Shown: one piece after another, positions 23,921 through 34,509 of the stretch
Numbering within the stretch: position 1 is the stretch's first letter
How the letters are laid out: each line of letters opens with the position of its first letter
Source of the DNA: Haematobia irritans
Taxonomy: Eukaryota; Arthropoda; Insecta; Diptera; Muscidae
Length of the DNA: 64,000 nt
Assembly (NCBI RefSeq): GCF_050003625.1
Contig: NC_134397.1
Coordinates: 196,871,063-196,935,062, forward strand
Direction of reading: 5' to 3'
Notes under the pieces: generated by a model
What the model was told of the DNA's origin: nothing
Database searches by the model: none
The model's input: only the letters and a program-made list of their open reading frames with translations
Position numbers and translations under genes: made by a program

Positions 23921-24178
23921 TTACTTTCTCTTGTGTTTTTGTATCGTATGCCGATATATTCTCGCGCAGTTCTCAATATCTTTCTTATAATTTATTCTCT
24001 CGTTAATTGGAGTGTTAATGATGTGTAACATCTCCAGAGTAAATCTTCGTCTGTAGTTGCTTTCCTTGCTTAGGATTTCTATGTCGTTTAAGTTAGGTTT
24101 GTGACCAGTCAAAGTACAGTGGGCCGCAAGTGCTGTTTTTTGTTCCATTGGCTTGTCCGTTGTTTTTAATTTTGACAA
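23921..24178 (-). pseudogene. C-terminal part of a Penelope-like GIY-YIG endonuclease, truncated
   Basis: The 85-residue frame contains ALAAHCTLTGHKPN, then IEILSKESNYRRR, then TLEMLHI, INYKKDIENCARIY. This order (HC..TGH, ...ILS.E..Y..R...E, then IN...D) is the C-terminal half of GIY-YIG endonuclease domains as found in Penelope-like retroelements, where the nuclease nicks the target for reverse transcription. The GIY and YIG strands that would precede it are absent because satellite begins immediately upstream (24165-24180). With no RT and no nuclease N-terminus it is a remnant. A host GIY-YIG protein is less likely given the surroundings. Confidence 0.65.
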
Positions 24179-24880
24179 AATTTTCTATTGAAATAAAATC
24201 TTGACAATATTTTCTATAGAAATAATATAAATAAAATTTTGACAAAATTTTTTATAGAAATAAAATTATAACAAAATTTCCTATAGCAAAAAATTTTTTT
24301 ACAAAATTTTCTATAGAAATAAAATTTTGACAAAAATTTGTATCGCAATAAAATTTGGACAAAATGTTCTATAGAAATAAAATTTTTACAAACTATGCTA
24401 TAGAAATAACACTTTGACCAAATTTTCCATAGAAATAACATTTTGAAAAATTTTTCTATGGAAAACAATTTTTGAAAAAATTTCTTATGGAAATTTTCTT
24501 ACAGAAATAAAATTTTGTCGAAATTTTCTATAAAAATAAAATTTTGATGAAATTTTCTATAGAAATAAAATTTTGACAAAATTTTCTATAGAAATAAAAT
24601 TTTGACAAATTTTCTATAGAAATAAAATTTTGACAAAATTTTTTATAGAAATAAAATTTGGACAAAAATTTCTATAGAAATAAACTTTTGACAAAATATT
24701 CTATAGAAATAAAATTTGGACAATATTTTCGAAATAAAATATTGATAAAAATTTCTATAGAAATAAAATGTTGACAAAAATTCCTATAGAAATAAAATGT
24801 TGACAAAATTTTCTATAGAAATAAAATTTTGACAAAATTTTTTATAGAAATTAAATTTTGACAAAATTATTTATAAATTC
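24165..24880 (-). repeat. 29-bp satellite array
   Basis: About 24 monomers of the AATAAAATTTTGACAAAATT orientation. With 22585-23165 it probably forms one array split by the Penelope-like remnant. The 84-codon frame at 24214-24468 is a shadow. Confidence 0.85.
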
Positions 24881-25554
24881 AGTATCGCTAAAAATTTTAA
24901 TTTTTTAAGTATCGATCATACTATCATAGTCCATTTTAAGTTCCCCTTTTTGTATAAGGTTCAAACTAAAATCGTTAAAACATTTAAAATTCGACACCCT
25001 TACACTTCAAGCGATATAAGCATACACCCAAAAAATTGTCGCTAATAGGATCATATTGCAAATATTGAACTATTTTGCTAGCATAAAAAAAACATTTCTG
25101 TCAAAGGAAAAACATTGGATCAAAAGTTTCAAAATAAGTTTATTTTTTAAATTTGTTAGATGACGAGTGACAACCGTGAATGTAATACTGCCACACTATC
25201 ATCCTTGAATTATATCATTTAAACTTCAAATGAAACCTTTTACATTTCAATAAAAAATCTTTTTCAAATGAAATGATGACCCACATTTTTATTCGTAGAC
25301 ATACTTTAAATCGTAACTGGTTGGCTAAAAGTTGTATACTTTAAGACTGATTTAACAATGAAAATTTCGATAAGACAAGGAATTCATATTTGGATATAGG
25401 TTCCGTACATCTATATCCAAATATTCTCTTTAATATATTATTTGGAGAAAAATCTAGAACTTTAGTTTTGTACGTGCGCTTATAAGATATGCGATAAATA
25501 TTTCTGTCAAATAGAGACAATTTCGTAAAAATTAATTTAAGTGTAATTGCTATA
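24881..25554 (+). repeat. Flank block of the satellite unit, then unrecognised sequence
   Basis: TCATACTATCATAGTCCA with GTTAAAACATTTAAAATT (24885-25020) recurs beside satellite at 56290-56420, so it belongs to the satellite-bearing unit. From about 25030 on, a possible TIR-type end (ACACCCAAAAAATTG) is followed by sequence I cannot classify. Confidence 0.5.
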
Positions 25555-25645
25555 CTTACATCGTTCTAGAATTTATCTAGATCAAGAATATATATACATT
25601 ATATAGTCGGAAACCGATATTTCGATGTATTACAAATTTTCATAA
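25555..25645 (+). mobile_element. Family A 3' core fragment
   Basis: ATCTAGATCAAGAATATATA and the next 50 bases match the conserved A core before the terminal hairpin (GTCGGAAACCGATATTTCG). Both ends of the element are missing. Confidence 0.65.
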
Positions 25646-27128
25646 TAGTGGCGAAAATTTGTCCTATCGACACATTCATTTGTGTGTTATAGAACAGACT
25701 AAATAAGCCGGCCCAACGATATGAAATCTCGAATAACCAAATATTTCAATAATCATCCGATTTACCGGAAATTTAGAATTGATATGCTAAATCCCTTTAT
25801 AATAATATTAAAGGATTTACCCTAAGAAGTGTTATTTTGGCATTCAAAGAAAAATTAAATTTTTTGAAATAATGAAAAAAAAAAATCCTCCAAACAACCA
25901 CCACCGACATTTCCGTCTTAACTTAGGTCCATAATATTGCCATATTTTTGATTTTAATCCTCTTAATACAATTTTTAAATTTCTAAAGTATATCAATTCT
26001 AAGAATTTTTGTATAGCAAGGCCTTATACATAAATCCATAATGGATATTATATGAAAATCTTTAAGAAAATAAAACGTGAAACCATTTTTGATTTCGTTT
26101 TTATGTATAGCAGACTTGCCTTAAAATTTACCTTTGCCCTCATATGAAATACACGTTTGTGTAGATATCTCAGTAAGTGAATTTTTGTCTTCAGCCTAAA
26201 AAGTTTCATCCATTAGCATTTATCCTTTTTTTCAGTGGTCGAAAATGATACCCAGCTAAAGTTAAACCACAAAAATCTTCAAAGTTGTGGTCGGGGGGAT
26301 GAGCATGTGGTTTATTACTGCCATATTTATGGTAAGGAAAAATTTATATCTAACCCTTATCATGGGGTTGTCATTGTACTCAGATGACACCTGAAATGAA
26401 TCCTTCACAGAAATACCACAAAAGGGCAAAGTAATTTTTCTTTACCCAAATTTTTGTATTTTTCTTTGTACTCGTAAGAGCTTGGAGGAGCATCACTTAA
26501 AATCAATGACTATAACAAAAATGAATGAAAATGTTGGCAATGAGAATGTGTATGATGTGGATATAGACAAAGATAAGGATAAACATAAAAGAAGTCATAT
26601 TCACAATATAAAATATTTATTTGAAACATTAACGAGTTCTTAATATTTAATATTTTTTTTTTTTAACAAAACTAATATCTAACCAAGTTTTTCTTTATAC
26701 GGCCGATAAAAAAAAAATTTTTTACATAAGCGAGATTTAACGAAAAAATTCCATTCTTAAAAAATTCCAAATAGTTAACCAAAGATTTCCATTTTAATAG
26801 GATATCAACACTGGGGTTGTTTTGGTTAGTCGAACATTCATCATCAACACCAAGCCCAATCATTACCATTACAATAGCTTCTCCATCATGGTAGAAGCCA
26901 TTCACATCCACAAATTCCAGCCTTATCATCATATGTCATTGTTAAAAGCCCATTTTGATGTCTTCTTTCATGTTTTCTTTGGTTTTGTTTGGCTTGGCAC
27001 TCCTAATGGCTGTTGATGGCAGTTTGTCGATGCCATTGGCATATAGGAAACCCCTTCTTCAATATTAAAAGAAGTTCGGGTTATACACATGGAAAAATAT
27101 GAAAATAGCACAAAAGACAATACTGATA
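25646..27128 (+). other. No recognised feature
   Basis: About 1.5 kb without an identifiable repeat. Frames at 26672-27016 on both strands are short, overlap each other and show no motif. It is one of the longest stretches with no visible transposon sequence. Confidence 0.45.
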
Positions 27129-27837
27129 TAACAGGTTGGCTGATAAGTGACCGGTCTTACCAAGAAAAACACATTTTTTGTCAAAATTCGTTTTTATTAT
27201 TCAACATAATTCCCTTCAAGAGCGATGCAACGATTATAACGACCTTCCAATTTTTTGGTAGTACTCCTTCGGTTTTGCCTCAAAATAGGCCTCAGTTTCG
27301 GCGATCACCTCTACATTGCAGCCAAATGTTTTCCCTGCGAGCATCCTTTTGAGGTCTGAGTACAAGAAAAAGTCGCTGGGGGCCAGATCTGGGTGGGGCA
27401 ATCAATTCCAAGCCCAATTCATGAATTTTTGCCATCGTTCGCAATGACTTGTGGCACGGTGCGTTGTCTTGGTGGAACAATACTTTTTTCTTCTTCATAC
27501 ACACAAAGAAAAAAAAAACGTTTGGAAAACGTGTACCGAAAACGTTTTTCTTTTGTTAGAGTTTTTTGAATTGCTTCGAAAATTTTAAACTTTTATCACC
27601 AAAAAAATTCGTTTGTTACAAAAATTTTATTTTTTCAATAAAAAAAGTTATTTTTGAAACAACAACACAGTCCATTTCGTTTATATCAAACACTGTTCTT
27701 TTGTGACTTTAGGTCTTTAATAAGACACATTTTACAGTTCAAAATTTAATATACTACAATGTAATATTGAACATTTTTTCGGAATCTTCCGAACGTATCT
27801 GGAATATATGTAAAAACAAAAAAAACTTTGGTCGAAG

Positions 27838-27906
27838 CAGGGATCGAACCCACGACCCTTGGCATGCAAGTCGGACGTAGCAACCACTGCTCCACGGTGC
27901 CAAACT
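27838..27906 (-). mobile_element. tRNA-like SINE head (SINE3)
   Basis: The minus strand reads CACCGTGGAGCAGTGGTTG (A-box region) and GTCGTGGGTTCGATCCCTGC (B box), a pol III internal promoter of the tRNA type. It resembles the SINE1 head but is followed by a different body (TTCGGAAGATTCCG...). No cloverleaf with a proper anticodon stem can be drawn, so it is not a tRNA gene. Confidence 0.6.
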
Positions 27907-28021
27907 AAATGTTTGTTTCTGTTAAATAAACTTTGTTTATTCGGTTCGTGGGCGCCGCAAGCTATGCTATATAAATATAACTTATATGGATATTTATCTA
28001 TTGATGACCATAACAGGTACA

Positions 28022-28180
28022 TAGCTCAGTGGTTAGTGTGTTGGCTTACAAAGTGCATGGTCCGCGGTTCGATTCTCCGTCCAGGCGAAAGGGAAAAAAA
28101 ATTAAAAATTTATAAAATCGTATAGTTTCTTCTACATTGTTGGTATTACAGGAAAAGGTGTTAAGAACTAAAAAACCTCG
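28022..28180 (+). mobile_element. tRNA-derived SINE (SINE2)
   Basis: TAGCTCAGTGGTTAGTGTG (A box) and CCGCGGTTCGATTC (B box) are followed by an A-rich body with GTATTACAGG and GTTAAGAACTAAA. The copy at 54798-54975 shares the head and body (TATTACAAAA, TTTGAACTAAA). The T-arm pairs but the anticodon arm does not, so it is tRNA-derived. Confidence 0.6.
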
Positions 28181-29293
28181 TGGATGTGAGAAAGATGTGA
28201 GGGAAAATGCAATTAGCATTAAAACAATGTTTTTTTGAGTTTGTCTTTATGGAATTGTTTTTACATCCTGGAAAATAATAAACGTTTATCACAAAAAGTA
28301 TATACTTTTCTTCCAAATACACTTCCTTACAGCGAAAAGCAAATGAGAAACGAACTTTGTTTGTCTAAAATTTCGTTTGGGAGGAAAGAATAATTTTTTT
28401 GCGTGTATGGGGCCGTTTTGCCCCGATTTCGACCTTCAAACACTCCAATAACGCCATATAATAGTCACTGTTGATGGTTTTTCCCTTCTCAAGATAATCG
28501 ATAAAAAATTATTCCATGCGCATCCCAAAAAAAGAGGCCATTACTTTGCCCGCGGACTTTTGAGTCTTTCCACGCTTCGGAGACGGTTCACCGGTCGCTG
28601 TCCACTCAGCCGACTGTCGATTGGATTCAGGAGTGTAGTGATAGAGCCATGTTTAATCCATTGTCACATATCGACGGAAAAACTCTGGTGTATTACGAGT
28701 TAACAGCTGCAAACACCGCTCAGAATCATCAACACGTTGTTGTTTTTGGTCAAATGTGAGCTCGCGTGGCACCCATTTTGCACAGAGCTTCCGCATATCC
28801 AAATATTGATGAATGATATGACCAATACGTTCCTTTGATATATTTAAGGATTCTGCTATTTCGATCAACTTCATTTTACGGTCATTCTAAATCATTTTGT
28901 GGATTTTGTTGATGTTTACGACGGTAACCACCTCTTTCGGGCGTCCACTGCATTCACCGTCCTCCGTGCTCATTTCACCACGCTTGAATTTTGCATACCA
29001 ATCAATTATTGCTGATTTCCCTGGGGCAGAGTCCGGAAACTCATTATCAAGCCAAGTTTTTGCTTCCACCGTATTTTTTCCCTTCAGAAAACAGTATTTT
29101 ATCAAAACACGAAATTTTTTTTTCCATTTTTTTCACAATAACAAAAGTTGCTTCACAAAAGACGCTCTATCTCACAAACTAATTGACTTTGACACGAATC
29201 ATTTGAAGGTTGATACTATATAAAAATAATATGAATTTAATACTAGCGATGCCATCTATATGTCAGACCGGGGACTTATCAGCCAACCTATTA

Positions 29294-30165
29294 CATATAT
29301 GTTAATATGTTAGAACATATTATGTTGGGCTCATTATTGACATTTTGCTAAATATGATGTCTCTAAATGCAAACATTTGTTAATTTAGAAATTTCGTATA
29401 AGCATATGTTTGTTTAGAATCGCCCGAGAGAGAGAGAGATGGGGAGAAAAAAGATAAAGATGGCGACACAATGAGAGGATCGAATGAGAACAAGTGATTA
29501 TCTAAATGAGAGACATATTTTGTTGTGGATAAATGTGCTTGCATTAATTTTGGTATGTGTCTGGCACACATTCAACTGTGCATCTTGTGGCATCAAAATA
29601 AATCGAGTCGGCCTTTGAATAAGTCTACATGTTCCGATAAAATAATAATAATAAAATAGCGGAAAATATTAAAAAATTCTGAATAGATTTTTTTTAAAAA
29701 AGAAAGCAAAGAAGCTTGTCCTGAAACATAATATGTTTTCACAATATGAACAATTTTCTGTTTGAACAAATCCTGAAAATATTTGGGAATATATATTAGG
29801 TTGGGTGGCAGCCCGATGTATCAGGCTCACTTAGACTATTCAGTCCATTGTGATACCACATTGGTGAGCTTCTCTCTTATCACTGAGTTCTGCCCGATTA
29901 AGCCATGTTAAGCTCAATGACAAGGGACCTCCTTTTTATAGCCGAGTCCGAGCGGCGTTCCACATTGCAGTGAAACCACTTAGAGAAGCTTTGAAACCGT
30001 CAGAAATGTCACCAGCATTATTGAGGTGGGATAATCCACCGCTGAAAAACTTTTTTGGTGTTCGGTCGAAGTAGGAATCGACCTTGTGTATGCAAGGCGG
30101 GAATGCTAACCAATGCACCACGGTGGCTCCCTGGGAATATATGTTACAGAGGCGTATTTTTTTAA
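29294..30165 (-). mobile_element. M1 copy, split by a SINE
   Basis: The TGTTAATATGTTAGAACATA block (29297-29330) and, after the SINE, ATATGTTACAGAGGCG match M1 in inverted orientation. Its left end is missing, since the mariner end abuts it. Confidence 0.6.
29795..30131 (-). mobile_element. tRNA-derived SINE (SINE1), near full length, 11-bp target duplication
   Basis: TGGGAATATAT flanks both sides (29784-29794, 30132-30142). The minus strand has the tRNA-like head next to GGAGCCACCGTGG, B-box region near 30070, a body with CCGCTCGGACTCGG and the tail shared with the LINE at 1-681. The tail is short (CCAACCTAAT). Confidence 0.85.
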
Positions 30166-30169
30166 GGTA

Positions 30170-30300
30170 TGTTTTTATATATTTTGTAATTTCAGACAAA
30201 TCTGTTAAAATGCGGTTAAAGGCATTAAAACGGAGATTAATTTACACGAGGTTATCTCAAAACCTGGCCGATACACACCATAATTTGTACCAGCATTAAT
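30170..30300 (+). mobile_element. Degraded family A unit
   Basis: TAATTTCAGACAAATCTGTT and CTCAAAACCTGGCCGATACA resemble A units. It has decayed and has no ends. Sequence to 30414 is not recognised. Confidence 0.4.
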
Positions 30301-30414
30301 CCTATCATATTTGCGATGAGTTTTCTAAGTCTTCCATCCAGAAGTTTTGAATGAGACAAGTATATTCTTCAGACTACAAGCCCTTATATCAGTAATATCC
30401 TCAAACAAGTGAGT

Positions 30415-32147
30415 AAAGTAGAAAGTCGGGCGGGGCCGACTATATCATAGCCTAAACCACCCCTACTGAATTAGTAAATATAAGCATTGTTTTGGAGAAC
30501 ATAAAGGGGGGGTACATGTTTATGGGTGTCTTGTCACAATCTGAGCAGAAATGTCTCATATTAGGAGCTATAGTTTATTTTGCACCAAAAGAGTTAGAAT
30601 GCAACTAATATTGAGTCCATTATTAAAAAAGAGGAAATCGGTCAATTAGTTGTGGGTAATAAATCCAAATTTCTGCAAATAGGGCAATAGGGCAATAAGA
30701 GCTACACACCCAGAGAAGGACTATGATTACCTCAAACATGTTTCAAGAGCAAAATGTTATTTTTGGATGGTGACCATGTAACATGTTTATCGCAAAAATG
30801 TTGTTTTCTCGCCAAACATAACATGCTTTCCGAAAACAGATACATAACTTCCGAAATAATAACATGGTAGCAGTGAACATGTTACATGGTCACCATCCAA
30901 AAATAACATTTTGCTCTTGAAACATGTTTGAGGTAATCATATTCCTTCCCTGCGTGCATGTAAGTCTAAATACGATCAGCTAGTACATCAAAATTTGAAA
31001 GTTGAATAACATAGCTTAATAAATAAGACTATTATGGCCAAATATGACAAAATCGAGCGATGCATATATGGGACCTATGTCTAAATCTGAGCCAATTTGT
31101 ATAATATTTTGCAGGTATGATTGATACCACAGAAGGTCACTTTGTCTAAAATTTGAGTACGATCAGTTAATAAATGAGGCCCCTATGGTCTAAAATAAGG
31201 TTATTAGAGGCAAATTTTTCAAAATCGGGTGATACATATATATGGGAGCTATATCTAAATTTTAACCGATTTCGATGAAATTTTGCACATACAGTTAGTG
31301 CTATAGAAGATTACATTTAGCCAACCTTGGTTACGATTGGTTGATAAATAAGGATTTTACGGCCAAATTTGGCAAAATCGGGTGATACATATATATGGGA
31401 GCTATATCTAAATCTGAACCGATTTCGATGAAATTGCGCACATACAGTTAGAGGTATAGAAGATTATATTTAGCCAACTTTCAGCACTATCGGTTAATAA
31501 ATAAGGGTTTTACGGCCAAATTTGGCAAAATCGGGCGATAGATATATATGGAAGCTATATCTAAATCTGAACCGATTTCGATTATTTTTGGCAAATATTG
31601 TCAGTACCATAAAACATTAGAGTAAGCCAAATTTGAGTAAGATCGCTTAATAAATAAGGTTTTTATGGCCAAATTTGGGAAAATCGGGCGATACATATAT
31701 ATGGGAGCTATATCTAAATTTGAACCGATTTAGATGAAATTTTGCAGACTTGAAGAACGATGAAAAAAAATACTTTTTGCCAAATTTGGTGACGATCCGT
31801 TTGAAAACAAACGCAACGTGACCCCATTTGTCGAAATCGGGCGATACATATATATGGGAGCTATATCTAAATTTGTTCCGATTTCTTTCAAATTCAATAG
31901 CGTTCGTCCTTGTTCCCAAAAAACTCCCTGTACCAAATTTCATCAAAATCGGTTAATAATTGCGACCGGAATCCTGTGAACAACAAATACATGGACAGAC
32001 GGACGGACACCAAGCGCTAGATCGACTCAGGAGGTATATATGTTATGGGTATATATTTTATGGGGTCTAAAATCAATATTTCTAGTAGGCACATTTTTTG
32101 GCCGATCAAACTTATTATACCCTGACCACTATGTGGTTTAGGGTATA
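30415..32147 (+). mobile_element. Family D DINE-like element (copy D1)
   Basis: ACAAGTGAGTAAAG start, palindrome AGTCGG...CCGACT, 153-bp units with the anchor TATGGRAGC at 31241, 31394, 31547, 31700 and 31853 (exact period), a (GACG)n tract near 31996, the core TATGGGGTCTAAAATCAATA and the hairpin TATACCCTGACCAC...GTGGTTTAGGGTATA. Inside its 5' part lies the foldback M6. Non-coding. Confidence 0.75.
30713..30958. mobile_element. M6 foldback MITE with inverted repeats of about 85 bp
   Basis: ATTACCTCAAACATGTTTCA with AGCAAAATGTTATTTTTGG and GGTGACCATGTAACATG on the left is repeated inverted on the right (30873-30945). Total about 245 bases, so most of it is stem. Ends are CACACCCAG / CTGCGTGCATG and flanks are TA, which suggests a Tc1/mariner-type or similar TA target. 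Confidence 0.75.
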
Positions 32148-32515
32148 AAAAAATCGCTTCTATAACATATACCCAAACACATTTTGTTTCAAGGATATAT
32201 ATTTTTCGGGATTTGTCCAAACAAAATATTGTTTGTATTGTTTAAACATATTATGTTTCACCTTAGGCATAAACTAGTAAAATAAAATTTTTATGAAATT
32301 TTATTTATTTTTAATGCGCCAAGTGGTTACTTCCATTCGTTTAGTTGCAGCTTACTCTCTAGGTTTCTCTTTTTAAACACATACACAGAAAAAAATTTCC
32401 GTAGTTAAACTAACGCTAAATTTAACTTATTTTTATTGTAAAAAAATTATTTGTTAGTATTTAAATTTTATTACTTTTTGCGATATTTTCCACAGCCCAA
32501 TGAAATTTTCGTTTT

Positions 32516-33714
32516 TTATACCCTCCACCATAGGATGGGGGTATATTAACTTTGTCATTCCGTTTGTAACACATCGAAATATTGCTCTAAGACCCCATAA
32601 AGTATATATATTCTGGGTCGTGTTGAAATTCTGAGTCCATCTGAGCATGTCCGTCCGTCCGTCCGTCTGTTGAAATCACGCTAACTTCCGAATGAAACAA
32701 GCTATCGACTTGAAACTTGGCACAAGTAGTTGTTATTGATGTAGGTCGGATGGTATTGCAAATGGACCATATTGGTCCACTTTTACGTATAGCCCCCATA
32801 TAAACGGAACCCCAAATTTGGCTTGCGATTGCTCTAAAAGAAGCAAATTTCATCCGATCCGGCTGAAATTTGGTACATGGTGTTAGTATATGGTCTCTAA
32901 CAACCATGCAAAAATTGGTCCATATCGGTCCACTTTTACGTATAGCACCCATATAAACAGACCCCCAAATTTGGCTTGCGATTGCTCTAAGAGAAGCAAA
33001 TTTCATCCGATCCGGATGAAATTTGGTACATGGTTTTAGTATATGGTCATTATCGGTCCATAATTATATATAGCCCCCATATAAATCGATCCCCAGATTT
33101 GTCCTCCGGAGCCTCTTGGAGGAGCAAAATTCATCCGATCCGGTTGAAATTTGGATCATGGTGTTAGAATGTGGTCTCTAACAAACGCGCAAGAATGTGT
33201 CCATATCGGTCCATAATTATATATAGCCCCCATATAAACCGTTCCCCAGATTTGATCTCCGGAGCCCCTTGGAGGAGCAAAACTTATCCGATCCGGTTGA
33301 AATTTGCAACGTGGTGTTAGTATAAGGCCGCTAATAACCATGTCAAAATTGGTCCATATCGGTCTATAGTTATATAAAGCCGATCCCCAATCACACAAAA
33401 ATTGGTCCATATCGGTTCATAATCATGGTTGCCATTCGAGCCAAAAATAATCTACCAAAATTTTATTTTTATAGAAAACATGGTCAAAATGTTATTTCTA
33501 TAGAAAATTTTGTCAACATTTTATTTCTATAGAAAATTTTGTCAAAATTTTATTTCTATAGAAAATTTTGACAAAATTTTATTTCTATAGAAAAGTTTGT
33601 CAAAATTTTACTTCAATAGAAAATGTTGTAAAAATTTTATTTTGTCAAAATTTTATTTCTATAGAAACTTTAAACTTAATTATATACGTATTTAATCAGC
33701 CTTTTTTAGTTTAA
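32516..33714 (-). mobile_element. Family C DINE-like element (copy C2), 5' end lost
   Basis: From the 3' hairpin (TATACCCTCCACCATAGG) at 32517 through a GTCC tract (32650-32666), 153-bp units (about 32760-33410), the GGTTGCCATTCGAGCC block, satellite (33450-33665) to ATTTAATCAGCCTTTTTTAG. The 5' palindrome block is missing; 33715-34050 is unrelated sequence. Confidence 0.75.
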
Positions 33715-34050
33715 CCCTCGGACAGACACATGAGTCTGGCCAGACCTTTTTCGATTCTAATTGTAATTAAAATACATTTAAAATATAGCTTCTGGTACCC
33801 TCCTAAAATTTTATTACTTATCGATGTGTGAAAAAATCAGGACGTAAAATACGACAGTAGTAATGTAATAATATTAGCAAAATAGCATATTTTCCAGATA
33901 AATACATTAAAATATATAGTGGGTCTGGCCACTATGATCGATGACCGTACACATAAGTTCAATATGAACTAAAGCAAATGACAATTTTCGTACGATTCCA
34001 AAAATAGTAAGAATGAACTACTGTACGGTTAAAATGGTCATGATTTGGAG
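33715..34050 (+). other. Unclassified sequence between C2 and M2
   Basis: It begins TTAACCCTCGGACAG and contains GTCTGGCCAGACC and, 200 bases on, GGGTCTGGCCACT. TTAA at both 33711 and 34029 could be a piggyBac-type duplication, but the flanks do not rejoin into C, so I leave it unassigned. Confidence 0.35.
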
Positions 34051-34509
34051 CCAATGATTTTCTTCTTAACTTTAAGTTAATATTTTCTTCTATTAGAGGG
34101 TGTAATTTCGTGAACTGTAGTTAAAAAGTACAACAGGGCATTAAATTTTCCTGGTTTTGACAACGCTTTGGGAAAATCTCAAAATGTGTAGCAAAATTTA
34201 GTTCAATTTTCGTACGAGTTAGTTTATTCTTCCTATAAAACAATTTACTTTTTTTCGGTGTATATGTTTATAGGCTATTTCTAAATTAATATATGTTTGA
34301 ATCCAAGCATATTATATTTACAAACATTTTATGTCCCAAACATAATATGTTCTAACATACTAACCTATATGTCCCAAACATATTATGCTAGTTTATGAAC
34401 TTTGTATGCTTGCACTTAAAAATATTGTGTTAAAAAATTCGGATTCCAAACATATAATTTTTATATCCAAACATATGAAAAACAGTCTTTTTCGTCCGTG
34501 CAGTATCTT

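Larger units (their letters stand above)
23190..24178 (-). mobile_element. Penelope-like element remnant
   Basis: It lies between two satellite arrays of the same orientation. The coding end is at 23921-24178 (minus strand). The remaining 3' side contains CTGACGAAGTC and CCGAAATATCGG on the minus strand (23250-23273), a motif often seen near Penelope-like element ends. A 496-bp foldback splits it at 23381-23876. The reverse transcriptase is missing. Confidence 0.6.
27500..28405. mobile_element. 906-bp TIR element inserted in the mariner transposase at TA
   Basis: The left end CACACAAAGAAAAAAAA and the right end, read outward as CACGCAAAAAAATT, form short inverted termini. TA flanks both (27498-27499, 28406-28407), and removing the insertion with one TA restores the codons for RPH-MKKK exactly. 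The family is the same as 6797-7378. Most of the excess length over that copy consists of two tRNA-like SINE sequences. It is non-coding. Confidence 0.8.
27197..29127 (-). pseudogene. Mariner transposase, D,D34D type, disabled
   Basis: Read on the minus strand from ATG 29127 to stop 27197-27199. Recognisable in order: the N-terminal helix-turn-helix region (LKGKNTVEAKTWLDNEFP, then GRPKEVV), the linker WVPREL, the first catalytic Asp in YVTMD, the second in HQDNAPCH (27440-27475), and the third Asp region only after a frame change. Breaks: a frameshift in the A-run after the first codons, a stop after KMI (28893), a stop directly after YVTMD (28651), a pair of compensating one-base shifts near 28510-28535, loss of about ten bases with a frameshift near 27400, and the 906-bp insertion between RPH and MKKK. 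The protein family mobilises mariner by cut and paste at TA. This copy cannot make it. Confidence 0.9.
27131..29291 (-). mobile_element. Himar1-like mariner (irritans subfamily), interrupted
   Basis: Inverted ends begin ACAGGTTGGCTGATAAG (27131) and, read outward from the right, ATAGGTTGGCTGATAAG (29291). TA flanks both sides (27129-27130 and 29292-29293). Without the 906-bp insertion the element is about 1.25 kb, the usual mariner size. The end sequence and transposase fit the irritans subfamily, known from horn fly and other insects. Another copy's tip is at 59216-59396. Confidence 0.9.
32376..34259 (+). mobile_element. M2 TIR element split by C2, TA target duplication
   Basis: Inverted ends ACACAGAAAAAAATTT and, read outward, ACACCGAAAAAAAGTAAATT, flanked by TA. 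The body halves (32378-32515 with TTTTCCACAGCCCAATG, and 34060-34257 with GACAACGCTTTGG) match the unbroken copy at 52378-52692. Confidence 0.7.
32148..34500 (+). mobile_element. M1 copy split by M2 (which holds C2)
   Basis: The left part (32148-32377) starts AAAATCGCTTCTATAAC; the right part (34258-34500) runs from TATGTTTATAGGC to CATATGAAAAACAGTC. Joining them at one TA gives the sequence seen unbroken at 12290-12300. D1 ends where this M1 begins. Confidence 0.65.

Noticed and set aside
28022..28092. A functional tRNA gene
   Set aside because: A and B boxes are present but the anticodon arm does not pair and an element body follows; the same holds for 27838-27906 and 54798-54875. They are SINE heads.
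33711..34032. piggyBac-type MITE between TTAA sites
   Set aside because: TTAA lies at both ends and the left end reads CCCTCGGACAG, but the inverted right end (CCGTACAG) matches poorly and the flanks do not rejoin into family C or M2.
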